The notes beneath the pieces were generated by a model that worked only from the letters and a program-made list of their open reading frames with translations, was not told where the DNA came from and searched no databases. Source: Odontesthes bonariensis (Eukaryota > Chordata > Actinopteri > Atheriniformes > Atherinopsidae). From it: 64,000 nt of DNA. Shown piece after piece: positions 15,832 through 25,204 of the stretch. The DNA lies in assembly GCF_027942865.1 (NCBI RefSeq), contig NC_134515.1, positions 15,105,227 to 15,169,226 on the forward strand. Reading direction: 5' to 3'. Positions within the stretch are counted from its first letter, which is position 1; every line of letters begins with the position of its first letter. The translations under genes were made by a program, and so were the position numbers.

Positions 15832-17800
15832 ACCATTAAGAACCATCTTTACATTCAGACATGTGGCGTTAACGCTGGCCAAAAGAAATCTACCTGGACT
15901 CAGCTGGACTGAAATGCTACACATCAGTCCCCTCTGGTGGAAACACATAGTAAGAACCATGGATTGTTAAAAACTGTTGAAGAGTTTGTGAAATTTCCTC
16001 TTTGATAAACTAACATCAGCCGTAAAAAAAGACTTTTATGGAGTCAGACGATGATATTTTGAAATTATATGACAGCGATGACTGGTCAGAATAAGCAATG
16101 TATGTCAGCATTTTCAGTTTTATGTAGATTTATTCTTTAGTTTTGATATTACCACCAATGACGATGACGAAAACACAGGGGGGTGGGGGCATTGATGTCA
16201 CCGGCAGAGATGGGTGGGGTGATTGCTTAATTGAGGGTGTTTCAGCAGTGATAGTATTACTGAGTACATATACCAATTCCACTGTATCTTTATTTGATTT
16301 TTGACCTTTTATTTTTGATGGGGAGACTTGTTAATGAGAGAAAAAAACGAGGTTTTGGTAAAAATTCCTGCATTATTTCTGCAGCCTTTTTCAGTGTTGT
16401 GTTGTTTCGCTCCAAATCCATGTGCTCTAAATAACATGTGATTTATTAAGGAAGTAAAGAAAGAAAAACGCCCTCCATTACGCATCTTCTTATGTCTCTT
16501 TCGGGTAAGTCTCGGCTTGTCAGTGTGCAGCTGGTTTACAGCCTTCTCTTGTGTGCTACCGTGACATTTTACCATTTAGAGTGAAAAGCTGAATCACTGC
16601 TCATCTTTGAAGAGAGAAATTAATTTGCAGTCTTCATCAAACCCAAAATCTCTTATCAAATACACAAAACAATACACACAAATTGTATGTACAAAAACAA
16701 AAATACAAGAATGATTACACAAGAAGGGGCCCACCAAAACATCTTTAAAGACCATCTTTACATTCAGACGTGGTGTTTATGCAGTCCAAAATAATCTGTG
16801 CATCCCAGCTCAGACGGACTGAAATACGATCTACGCAACATCTCCCTCTAGTGTAAGCACTTAGTAAGCTCTAGCTTTCATCGTGGATGGTTAAAAACTG
16901 TTGAGTTTGTGGTGTAAGGTTGTGAAAGACTTTAAGGAGTCAGAAGATGATGTTTTGTAACTACACAACAGTAATGGCTGATCAGAATCTTCATTTTGTT
17001 TCAATATTTTCAGTTTTATTGTCGATGATGCACTTCATTATTGCATTTATGATGTCAGGTTGTGGAGGATGTTGTGGTGATGCGGGGGCAATATGTCTTT
17101 GTTTCTGATTCTGTTTATTGTTAATTTGTTTTTTATTTAACTATGTTTTCCTTTCATTCACGAGGGCGCAACAGAATCACCACAAAATACGACAAAACAA
17201 AACAGAAATACCATTTGACTTGGCACAAATAAAGCTGAAATAGTCTAAGTGCATATGGTACTGATGATCTATTATTTGTTGAAATGGGTGAGTTTATATA
17301 GAAGGCGTTTCATAGATAAGCAAAGAGTCCCCAATGATAATAACGTGGGGAAATGGAGGCATCGATGTCAGCGATAGAGATGGGTGGGATGATTATTTGA
17401 CTTAGCAAATAATGTACATGCTATTTGAGTGCACACGCTATTTGACTGTATCTTTATTTGATTTATGACAAAGTTAAAAGGTACAGAATTATTATTATTG
17501 ATAATTGTTGAGATTATTGGTTAAAGGTTAGTTTGCTCCAACGCAGTCCCACTTTGTGATGCGAATTTATCAATTAATTGCGATCTTGTGGTTTTAGGGG
17601 GAGACTTGTTGATTAGAAAACATTGATATTATTCCTGCAGACTTCCATTTCAATTCAAAAGCCGTGAGCTATTATCACATTTTTTTTTTTAGGAAGTATC
17701 AGTGTAGAGCCAGTTTACAGCCTGCACAATCTTAAGCCAAGACTTACCAGAAATAATAGAGAACGATTTTCTTTCTTTACTTCCTCAATAAATCACGTGA
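15832..17800. repeat. Diverged internal duplication, two units about 0.9-1.2 kb apart
   Basis: Phrases recur in the same order with mutations: CATCTTTACATTCAGAC at 15846 and 16749, GGTTAAAAACTGTTGA-like at 15965 and 16888, GACTTTTATGGAGTCAGACGATGAT-like at 16031 and 16928, TTGACTGTATCTTTATTTGAT-like at 16275 and 17443, and GGGGAGACTTGTT at 16320 and 17599. An inverted pair (a TTTATTAAGGAAGTAAAGAAAG-like segment at about 16442 and its reverse complement at about 17770) lies on the outer sides. No coding sequence is seen. It may be an old foldback element or a duplicated intergenic block. Confidence 0.5.
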
Positions 17801-17859
17801 TAAGATTTTTAATGTCTTTTTTAACCAGCTTGTTTTAGCTCTTGCAGTTATTTGAAGTG

Positions 17860-18390
17860 TGTTTGGAATCATCCTTCTGCAGTGTGAACCCGCCACAACA
17901 ATACAAACCAGAGGGTGCAGCATGTCTCTGAGGATGGAGCGCTACTTCTCCTCAGTATTTCACCACCATGCTGCACTGTGCAGCACATTTTCCAGAATCT
18001 AATTATGACTCTTAGTCTAAGGTTGTCTGCTTATCTGCACTAAGGCTTCCAAGCAAAATCTGTGGTAACTTGAACAACCACTTTGTCAACCAGTAAATAT
18101 ATTGAGATTATAGTCAGCTATGGTTTGGAGAACGTAATATGGTAATGTTTCAGTTTTGGTAGTGTTGCACTTTAAAGTTAAGGTTTTTTTACCCCCTTGT
18201 GGTCGACTTACATTCATGCTATTTTGAGTGCCATAAATGTCAAACTCATATTCATCAGTAATAAAGATTTTTCTATGGTCTACTATAAAATGCTAATATG
18301 TCTTAATCCACCCAAAGTGATTGTGTTCCCTCTCATAAGAAGGTGTTTCAAGATACTTCTCGTCTTCTGAGAACACAATATAACAGCCCT
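17860..18390. repeat. Diverged copy of the C1q intergenic block
   Basis: The phrases around 17875-17990 (CTGCAGTGTGAA, AAACCAGAGGGTGCAGCATGT, TATTTCACCACCATG) are a mutated version of 26243-26403 and 36322-36484 in the later units. This suggests that the tandem array once reached further left than the first recognisable gene. Confidence 0.5.
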
Positions 18391-19525
18391 CCTTATCTGC
18401 AAAGTTTTGTGATTAGATTGTTGGATTGTGTATTAATCTCTTTCTATCTGATATTGCTGTAGATGTTTTTCAAAAAGTGTGTTAGAGTGCCATGTGCCGC
18501 CACCTTAGAAAACCTCAGTGCAGCCGTCATTTGACACAGAGAAAGTTGACACAATGCAATCAAAGTTTAACTTCTGACACTTGGATCTTTTCTGTAATGT
18601 TGTGTTGTCATGGCAATCACTGAATGATGATCGACTTAAAGAAGCTACTGACGAGTGGATAAAGTCCACCTGAGAGAATGCTCCGCCTGACATTTCGCAG
18701 TAGTTGAGATCGTCAGTGACAACAAAAAAACTTTCATTTCATTGAATAGAAAAACTGCAGCGTTGAATCGTCCTCTAACGTTTTTAAATCAGAGTATTCT
18801 TAAAACTGTAGGTAATCTTCAGGGTGATATTGACAGTTGTTCACCGTAATATCAGTTTCGGCCTCTCCACTCAGCTTTCACGGGCATACAGAGGCTGTAG
18901 AAAGGGTGACCGCAGTAAGGGAGGAGGTGCTTGTTAACAACAGATGGTATAATCCTCAACATGTCACTGATTAAGAGCAAAAAAAAGAACACCTCAAGTC
19001 ATTTGTCAACTTATTTATTCATTTTTTTACGCCTATGGAAACATGTCTATAACAATCATTTATTTGACATATACTACTACTTTATAAAAGATTTTTGAAT
19101 TGAGGCAAACTGAATCAAACCGAATGTTCTGTTACACTGTGTGGACTTTTTAAAAAGAAAGAAAAGCTTTCCTCATCTGTGTTCCAGCTTTTATAAAGTG
19201 AAAGTCAGTTTTCCGTATTCCAATCGGCGACACAGATCTGCCACTCCTGCATGAACGGAACAGCCGATTTATTGAGGAAGCAAAGACAGGGAATGTACAT
19301 GTAACTTTGCTCCTGGATTATCAGATTGTAACCATAAACAAAATGTGTTACCAGACATTAAAGACTGAAAAATGAATGTCTGTGCTGCAGTTATCAAATA
19401 GATGTGCAGCTCCCGAGATAAATTTGTTTTGAAGTACTCACCTTGCCAGAATATATACTGCTAATAACTTTTTGAATATTTATTTGAAACTATCACGTCT
19501 ACATTCAACAGTCAAATAGATAAAC
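18390..19525. repeat. Unit A upstream block, duplicated at 56345-57466
   Basis: From TCCTTATCTGCAAAGTTTTG to CTACATTCAACAGTCAA the sequence is repeated almost base for base at 56345-57466 upstream of unit D. Differences are a few substitutions and small indels. Units B and C have different upstream sequence here. Nothing coding is evident. Confidence 0.85.
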
Positions 19526-19614
19526 TTTTATGATTGTACATTATCTTTTATCTGTTTTTTATTGTTGTTGTTGCTTTTTAGGACAAGTCCAAAGTAAGAA
19601 AATCCTCCAGATGC

Positions 19615-19621
19615 TATTTAA
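19615..19621 (+). promoter_or_regulatory. TATA-like box of C1q unit A
   Basis: TATTTAA lies 69 bp upstream of the ATG at 19684, in a block (GCTATTTAAGGCTCGGATCA) shared exactly with units B and C. Sequence immediately upstream of the box differs between A and B/C. Confidence 0.5.
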
Positions 19622-20648
19622 GGCTCGGATCAACACTGAGGCCACAAAGTTAAACCAAGCAGACTGAACCTTTGAGAACAGAGATGAAAATGTTTTTTCC
19701 ATTGTTTCTGTTAATCTGCTCTTTCTCCACAGCTCAGCTTCAAGCAGAGTCTGACAATGAAATTCTTGCACATTCAAGGCAAACTGAGTCACAGGGAGGA
19801 GAACCAGGAAATGTCTCTGAGCATCAACAAACCTGTACACATGACATCCAGGCTGTGCTGAGAGAGATGAGCGCCTCCTTGGCTGGACTGAAGGTGGAGG
19901 TGAAGTACTTACAGAGAGAGAATGAAGGTATGTAGGTAATGTTAACAGAGACGTGACAGTTTAGTGGACGAGTGGAAGAGAAGTGATCAGAGTTGAAAAG
20001 CAGAGTGGGAAGCTTTTATATCTGCCAGATTTGGGCACTGGTCCCATGTGCTCCAGCTCCAGTTAGAAGAGATGGCTTCCAAATCCATCTGCTGAGCTTC
20101 ACTCTGTATATCTGAGCTCATGGTGGTTCTGTTAAAAACACCAGTCATGAAGAAAAGTAAGCAAGTAAAACCTTTAGTTCTGCTTTGGGTTAAATGTTCT
20201 ATCCAGAATCCCCAGGACTGCCTGAACTGAACAGACTGGGATTTGCTCATAAATGCTTGTAATGATTTGGATGAGCTCACAGAGACTCTGTCAGCTTATA
20301 GAACATTCTCTGAACGTTCTCAGTATAAGGAGCAACAAAAACAAGTTAAGAAGGAAAACAAGCTCATCCAAATAAGTTATAAAGACAAAGTGTCACACAA
20401 GCTCAGCACTGGAAACTCAAGTCCTGCATGGAAGGACATGAAGCTGGTGATGGAGCAATCCTGACTTTGACCTCTATGATGTCATCAATATCTTTTTATT
20501 AGCATTTTAAAGTCTATAAGTTAGTAAGAAGGCTGTTTTTAACAGTGCTGCTTTTGAGCAAAATAATGTGCATGTTGAGAGCTGCAAAGTCTGAAATGTT
20601 TTCCAGCGTAAAGGAGAGAAAAATCTCTGGAACTGATGAAGTTGAAGT

Positions 20649-21089
20649 TGTCACGCCCAGAGACTCATGTTTTTAGTTTTCATGTTTAGGTTATGTTTCT
20701 TTTCAGTCCATGTTTAGTTTTCCCTTCACTTCCCTCACTCAGGTCATTAGTTCACTCACTTCACCTGTGTTTTTTCCCTCAGCTGCACTCACTCCCCAAT
20801 CACTCTCACTCCCTATTTAGTTTCCTGCCTCCCCTTTCAGTTTTGCCGGATCTTTGTTGATGTCACTGTTATTGTTGATGTTAGTTTCCACGCCACGTTT
20901 CCACGCCACGTTTTCGTCCAAGCTAAGTATTTATTCCATGCCATGTCCTTGTTCTTTTGTTTTGTTTATAGCTTCGTTTTTCTCCGGCTCTGCCGCGTTT
21001 TATGTTGATACTTTGTTTTGTTAAATAAATCTAATTTATTTTTTTGAAAGTCCGCATCCGTGTCCTCCCCTCCTACACCAACCCTGACA
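20649..21089 (+). repeat. 5' LTR of the non-autonomous element
   Basis: 441 bp. It contains an AATAAA near 21024 (TTAAATAAATC) suitable for transcript 3' processing. Compared with the 3' LTR it has a 3-bp extra GTT in the TTTGTTGATG segment and a few point differences. Confidence 0.9.
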
Positions 21090-21106
21090 GAAAGATCCGG
21101 CCAGAA

Positions 21107-23140
21107 ATGGACGCGGCGGACTACACTGCCTTCTGGGAGCTGGCTGGGGACTTCTGGTGCCTAGCGGGATCGAGCTGCACCTCCTGGGAGAAACTGAACT
21201 CTTCCAATGAGCTCATTGACTTTTTTTTACAGAAGCAGGTCCTCCTGCACATGTCAGGAGTGACGCACATCTGGGAAGAGGTGAGGGGTGTACAGCGCGC
21301 TGCCATGCTGGATATCTTTGGCATGGAGCCACAGAAGGTAGCCGCGCTGTACACACCCTCCCTCACCACTCCAGCATCCCAGTCCCCGGCCCCAGCGGTT
21401 CCAGAGCTGGCCCCGGCCCCAGCGGTTCCAGAGCTGGCCCCGGCCCCAGCGGTTCCAGAGCTGGCCCCGGCCCCAGCGGTTCCAGAGCTGGCCCCAGCGG
21501 TTCCAGAGCTGGCCCCAGCGGTTCCAGAGCTGGCCCCAGCGGTTCCAGAGCTGGCCCCGGCCCCAGCGGTTCCAGAGCTGGCCCCGGCCCCAGCGGTTCC
21601 AGAGCTGGCCCCGGCCCCAGCGGTTCCAGAGCTGGCCCCAGCCCCAGCGGTTCCAGAGCTGGCCCCAGCCCCAGCGGTTCCAGAGCTGGCCCCAGCGGTT
21701 CCAGAGCTGGCCCCGGCCCCAGCGGTTCCAGAGCTGGCCCCGGCCCCAGCGGTTCCAGAGCTGGCCCCGGCCCCAGCGGTTCCAGAGCTGGCCCCGGCCC
21801 CAGCGGTTCCAGAGCTGGCCCCAGCGGTTCCAGAGCTGGCCCCGGCCCCAGCCGTTCCAGAGCTGGCCCCAGCCGTTCCAGAGCTGGCCCCAGCCGTTCC
21901 AGAGCTGGCCCCAGCCGTTCCAGAGCTGGCCCCAGCCGTTCCAGAGCCGGCCCCAGCCGTTCCAGAGCTGGCCCCGGCCCCAGCCGTTCCAGAGCTGGCC
22001 CCGGCCCCAGCCGTTCTCGAGGCTTTAGAGCCTGACCACGACCAAGAGGCCACAGGGCCTGACCACGAGGCCACAGGGCCTGACCACGAGGCTTTAGGGC
22101 CTGACCAAGGGGCTTTAGGGCCTGACCACGAGGCTTTAGGGCCTGACCATGACCAAGAGGCCACAGGGCCTGACCACGAGGCCACAGGGCCTGACCACGA
22201 GGCCACAGGGCCTGACCACGAGGCCACAGGGCCTGACCACGAGGCCACAGGGCCTGACCACGAGGCCACAGGGCCTGACCACGACCAAGAGGCCACAGGG
22301 CCTGACCAAGAGGCCACAGGGCCTGACCACGACCAAGAGGCCTCCGGGCCTGACCATAAGGCGGCAGAGCCCGACATGGACTCACCGGTTCGAGCCCCTC
22401 CCTCCCACCCCCAGACTTTGGGGATGTCTGGGATCCATCCCTTAAAGGGGGGGCTCCCCCCTCGTCGGAGGTCCGTCCGACCGTGGGACGGTCTCCGCCT
22501 CCTGCTGCCACGCCACGGGATGTCTGGCCGCCCGCCAGACCACCACCTCCTGCTGCCACGCCACGGGATGTCTGGCCGCCCGCCAGACCACCACCTCCTG
22601 CTGCCACGCCACGGGATGTCTGGCCGCCCGCCAGACCACCGCCTCCTGCTGCCACGCCACGGGATGTCTGGCCGCCCGCCAGACCACCGCTTCCTGCTGC
22701 CACGCCACGGGATGTCTGGCCGCCCGCCAGACCACCGCTTCCTGCTGCCACGCCACGGGATGTCTGGCCGCCCGCCAGACCACCGCTTCCTGCTGCCACG
22801 CCACGGGATGTCTGGCCGCCCGCCAGACCACCGCTTCCTGCTGCCACGTCATCGGGGGTCTGGGCGTCCGCCAGACCACCGCCTGTTCCGGCTACGCCGT
22901 CTGCGGTCTGGGCGTCCGTCAGACCACCGCCTGTTCCGGCTACGCCGTCTGCGGTCTGGGCGTCCGCCAGACCACTGCCTCCTGCTGCCCCAAGCCGGTA
23001 CCACGCCCGTTTCTGGTTCCCCGACCGGCTTCGAGCCCCTCCCTCCCACCCTTGGACTTTTTTGGGATGTCTGGGATCCACCCCTTGAGGGGGGGGCTCT
23101 GTCACGCCCAGAGACTCATGTTTTTAGTTTTCATGTTTAG
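21107..23140 (+). CDS. Repeat-rich ORF of the LTR element, function unknown
   Basis: The first ATG inside the element is at 21107 and gives MDAADYTAFWELAGDFWCLA. The frame is also open upstream into the LTR, but that is outside the likely translated part. About 85 non-repetitive residues, rich in Trp and acidic residues (for example GVTHIWEEVRGVQRAAMLDI), are followed by three arrays: about 24 units of (AP)APAVPEL, about 16 units of DHEATGP type, and ten 16-residue units with the core SGRPPDH. The frame ends just inside the 3' LTR. I do not recognise the head; its position suggests a Gag-like protein, which is inference. No zinc knuckle or enzyme motif is present. The antisense strand is also open over long stretches because repeat units are multiples of three without stops, so openness alone is weak evidence of coding. 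Confidence 0.55.
   Translation: MDAADYTAFWELAGDFWCLAGSSCTSWEKLNSSNELIDFFLQKQVLLHMSGVTHIWEEVRGVQRAAMLDIFGMEPQKVAALYTPSLTTPASQSPAPAVPELAPAPAVPELAPAPAVPELAPAPAVPELAPAVPELAPAVPELAPAVPELAPAPAVPELAPAPAVPELAPAPAVPELAPAPAVPELAPAPAVPELAPAVPELAPAPAVPELAPAPAVPELAPAPAVPELAPAPAVPELAPAVPELAPAPAVPELAPAVPELAPAVPELAPAVPELAPAVPEPAPAVPELAPAPAVPELAPAPAVLEALEPDHDQEATGPDHEATGPDHEALGPDQGALGPDHEALGPDHDQEATGPDHEATGPDHEATGPDHEATGPDHEATGPDHEATGPDHDQEATGPDQEATGPDHDQEASGPDHKAAEPDMDSPVRAPPSHPQTLGMSGIHPLKGGLPPRRRSVRPWDGLRLLLPRHGMSGRPPDHHLLLPRHGMSGRPPDHHLLLPRHGMSGRPPDHRLLLPRHGMSGRPPDHRFLLPRHGMSGRPPDHRFLLPRHGMSGRPPDHRFLLPRHGMSGRPPDHRFLLPRHRGSGRPPDHRLFRLRRLRSGRPSDHRLFRLRRLRSGRPPDHCLLLPQAGTTPVSGSPTGFEPLPPTLGLFWDVWDPPLEGGALSRPETHVFSFHV
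21379..22015 (+). repeat. 21/27-bp tandem array (AP)APAVPEL
   Basis: Units GCCCCAGCGGTTCCAGAGCTG (21 bp), with or without an extra GCCCCG, alternate. Third-position variants such as CCGGCC/CCAGCC and GCGGTT/GCCGTT occur in blocks, indicating expansion by local duplication. Confidence 0.95.
22028..22365 (+). repeat. 21-bp tandem array encoding DHEATGP
   Basis: Units of GACCACGAGGCCACAGGGCCT, some extended by a 6-bp GACCAA (DHDQEATGP form) and a sub-block with GAGGCTTTAGGG instead. All lengths are multiples of three, so the frame is kept. Confidence 0.95.
22497..22990 (+). repeat. 48-bp tandem array, ten units
   Basis: The unit contains CCACGGGATGTCTGGCCGCC and encodes PRHGMSGRPPDHRLLL in the main frame. 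The last three units are more diverged (CTGTTCCGGCTACGCCGTCT). It lies between two copies of the element's pre-polypurine block (22386-22457 and 23022-23099). Confidence 0.95.
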
Positions 23141-23538
23141 GTTATGTTTCTTTTCAGTCCATGTTTAGTTTTCCCTTCACTTCCCTCACTCAGGTCATTA
23201 GTTCACTCACTTCACCTGTGTTTTTTCCCTCAGCTGCACTCACTCCCCAATCACTCTCACTCCCTATTTAGTTTCCTGCCTCCCCTTTCAGTTTTGCTGG
23301 ATCTTTGATGTCACTGTTATTGTTGATGTTAGTTTCCACGCCACGTTTCCACGCCACGTTTTCGTCCAAGCTAAGTATTTATTCCATGCCATGTCCTTGT
23401 TCTTTTGTTTTGTTTATAGCTTCGTTTTTCTCCGGCTCTGCCGCGTTTTATGTTGATACTTTGTTTTGTTAAATAAATCTAATTTATTTTTTTGAAAGTC
23501 CGCATCCGTGTCCTCCCCTTCTACACCACACCCTGACA
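23100..23538 (+). repeat. 3' LTR of the non-autonomous element
   Basis: 439 bp, same borders as the 5' LTR, preceded directly by the polypurine tract and followed by the target duplication GAAGT. Confidence 0.9.
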
Positions 23539-23663
23539 GAAGTCGCAATACTTAAGATTTGTACTGAACAGTTGGCAGAATATTGCGTTTCATCTATTCA
23601 TGTATGACGGACATCACATCATAAAGTTTGCTGAAGATTCTTTGACTGTGTCCTCACTGAGCA

Positions 23664-23721
23664 GTATTTAAAACATTACAAGAATATTACTGGGCATGTA
23701 TTGTTGTAATGTTTTAAATAC
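23664..23721. repeat. 18-bp-arm inverted repeat
   Basis: GTATTTAAAACATTACAA at 23664-23681 is exactly reverse-complemented at 23704-23721, leaving a 22-nt loop. It begins at the point where unit A stops matching units B and D. Confidence 0.8.
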
Positions 23722-24152
23722 TTGAACGCAGTTTTTCTAGAGAAGATAATTGTTTTGTATATGGGATTATTCTCCATCGACTCTTTTGGGCTTTCACATG
23801 CGCGAGCCTACAACCAGCCGGTGAGTTACATGCTGTTTATAAAGTTGTTTTGTAACGTCCCCATGCCAGTAATGTGAGAACCATGCATATGGTTTTGATG
23901 GTAAGGCTTGTGACTTTATTGTCGGATGGGTTATAAAGTGGTGTGACGTTTCTGCAGTGTGCAAGTTGTTGTTTTACGTGGAAGGGTTAGTGCTTGCCCC
24001 TTAGCCACCACGTATTAGCCTCGCATGACAGGCTGAGCGAACAGCGCTATCTCCACACAGGGAGCGCAGATTTGCACCTCTCTGTGTCCTATCAGTATTT
24101 GACAACCTCTAGGAATGGAAACGCGCTTCAAATGCCCCGGAGTTCCCCTTTA
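23722..24152. mobile_element. Replacement segment in unit A ending as a TTAA-type element
   Basis: This segment is not present in the other units. Its right edge, GGAGTTCCCC then TTTAAG, meets the paralogous 3' flank exactly at a TTTAAG that is also present, uninterrupted, in units C and D (54157 and 63264). Read inward from the right the end is AGGGGAACTCCGGGGC, similar in style to the other TTAA-site elements here. The left end is not recognisable, so it is probably one end of a partly deleted element. Confidence 0.45.
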
Positions 24153-24500
24153 AGAGGCTTAATGTGATTTTTATGTTTTTATTTTATTACAAATACACAA
24201 ACTGTGTGTGTTCTGCATCAATAAATAAAAGTCATCTGTGCTTTTCAAATGTTTCATTTCTCAGCGACACTGAGCGCCTCAGTTACAGACAACATTTCAG
24301 ATCATATCTTTTCCAGTTTGCTGAAGAGTAATAGCACATGACTTCACACAAAAACTATTTCTCTGAAACATTTCAAGCATTAACATCAGCTGAGGCTGGT
24401 GGGAACATGTGAATTTGGTCATAAAACAGAGTACTAGATTGATGAAGGCACGATGGAAGGGTTACAGTTGTTAAAGTCATACTCATCGATATCATGACAG

Positions 24501-24806
24501 CTATTCCGTATCTGTGTAGCTATATCTAAATTGACATTTGATGTAAAAGCACAAACACATGTTTTCCTGTGAAGGACAGAGAAGTCTGTTATGATCTAGA
24601 TCAGTGTTTGCTTTGTTTTCACCACCTGAGGATTCACCACATAAACAGGAGCAGCTTGTCCGTTTACACAGATGAAGCAGTGATTGGTCAATACAATTCA
24701 CAGAACAACCTTCAGATAGCACGTGTTTACAGGAGTTACAATTAAACATTGTCTTTAAGCAACAAACAGCAGCATCCCCTGCCCAAATTAAAATAACACA
24801 AAGCAC
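24501..24806 (-). CDS. Small cysteine-containing antisense ORF, copy A (hypothetical)
   Basis: A 101-residue frame downstream of and convergent with C1q unit A. It starts with the hydrophobic MLCVILIWAGDAAVC and contains a cysteine cluster (FNCNSCKHVLSEGCSVNC, then LHLCKRTSCSCLC). I do not recognise the family; the cysteine spacing is only loosely like small secreted domains such as Ly6 or TNFR modules. It recurs at 34529-34828 and 54511-54819 with in-frame 3-bp and 9-bp differences and no stop. An acceptor-like TTTTAATTTGGGCAG precedes the cysteine part and a GTGAATCC follows it, so it may be an exon rather than a complete gene. It could also be a chance ORF carried by duplication. Confidence 0.25.
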   Translation of the reverse strand: MLCVILIWAGDAAVCCLKTMFNCNSCKHVLSEGCSVNCIDQSLLHLCKRTSCSCLCGESSGGENKANTDLDHNRLLCPSQENMCLCFYIKCQFRYSYTDTE

Positions 24807-25204
24807 ATCATGTGTGAGCTTCGTGGCCTCACAGCTTTCAACTGGAGTTATTTGGTTTGTGATTGGTCAGCTGAACTTTTGTGCCAGGTTTTGAAGCAAA
24901 GTTTCCCTTTTGGAATCAGTTGTGAGAGTCCTTGCACAAACATGTAACTATGACAATAAGTCTGACTTACGACAGTGCTTGATGACGCTAACAATGTTTC
25001 TTTGTGGCAAAGGGCCATTTTAGCATGAAGGCTGAGTGAGTCAGGTACCAGCTGCAGTCCATCAGATCAGTTCTCAGAATTTCAAGTCTCACGTTGTAAG
25101 TGGTAGAAGAGGGAGAAGAGGCTTTATTTTTGGCAAGAGTTTAAGTTCAAAACCGTAGATACTCATTCACGTATAAACGTTCTGCTATTAAAGTATTACT
25201 TATG

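Larger units (their letters stand above)
20649..23538 (+). mobile_element. Non-autonomous LTR retrotransposon inserted in C1q unit A
   Basis: Two direct repeats (20649-21089 and 23100-23538) begin TGTCACGCCC and end CCTGACA, the TG...CA borders of LTRs. They are flanked by the 5-bp duplication GAAGT (20644-20648 and 23539-23543). A G-rich polypurine tract (GAGGGGGGGGCTC, from about 23086) abuts the 3' LTR. Unit B carries the corresponding unoccupied site near 28880-28890. The 2.0-kb interior has no protease, RT, RNase H or integrase, only a repeat-rich ORF. I did not recognise a standard tRNA primer site. The LTRs differ by a few substitutions and small indels, suggesting a fairly recent insertion. 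Confidence 0.9.
19684..24230 (+). pseudogene. C1q-like gene unit A: signal-peptide exon kept, coiled-coil and C1q exons lost
   Basis: Exon 1 (19684-19927, 244 nt, donor GGTATGTAG) is intact. It encodes a signal peptide ([20 protein letters not shown]) and the same acidic and coiled-coil lead as B and C. Intron 1 then matches B up to about 20643, where an LTR element is inserted, and resumes after 23539 until about 23660. From there to about 24150 unrelated sequence replaces every coiled-coil and C1q exon. The 3' UTR (GAGGCTTAATGTGATTTTTATG and AATAAA at 24220) follows directly. The paralogue in unit B shows what is missing. A transcript could at most give a short secreted stub, so this is called a pseudogene. 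Confidence 0.85.

Noticed and set aside
19987-20280. Minus-strand frame [20 protein letters not shown] repeated in all four C1q units (also 28238, 51829, 57625)
   Set aside because: It lies in intron 1 and recurs only because the DNA is duplicated. In unit D a 5-bp deletion shifts the frame, so there is no sign of constraint.
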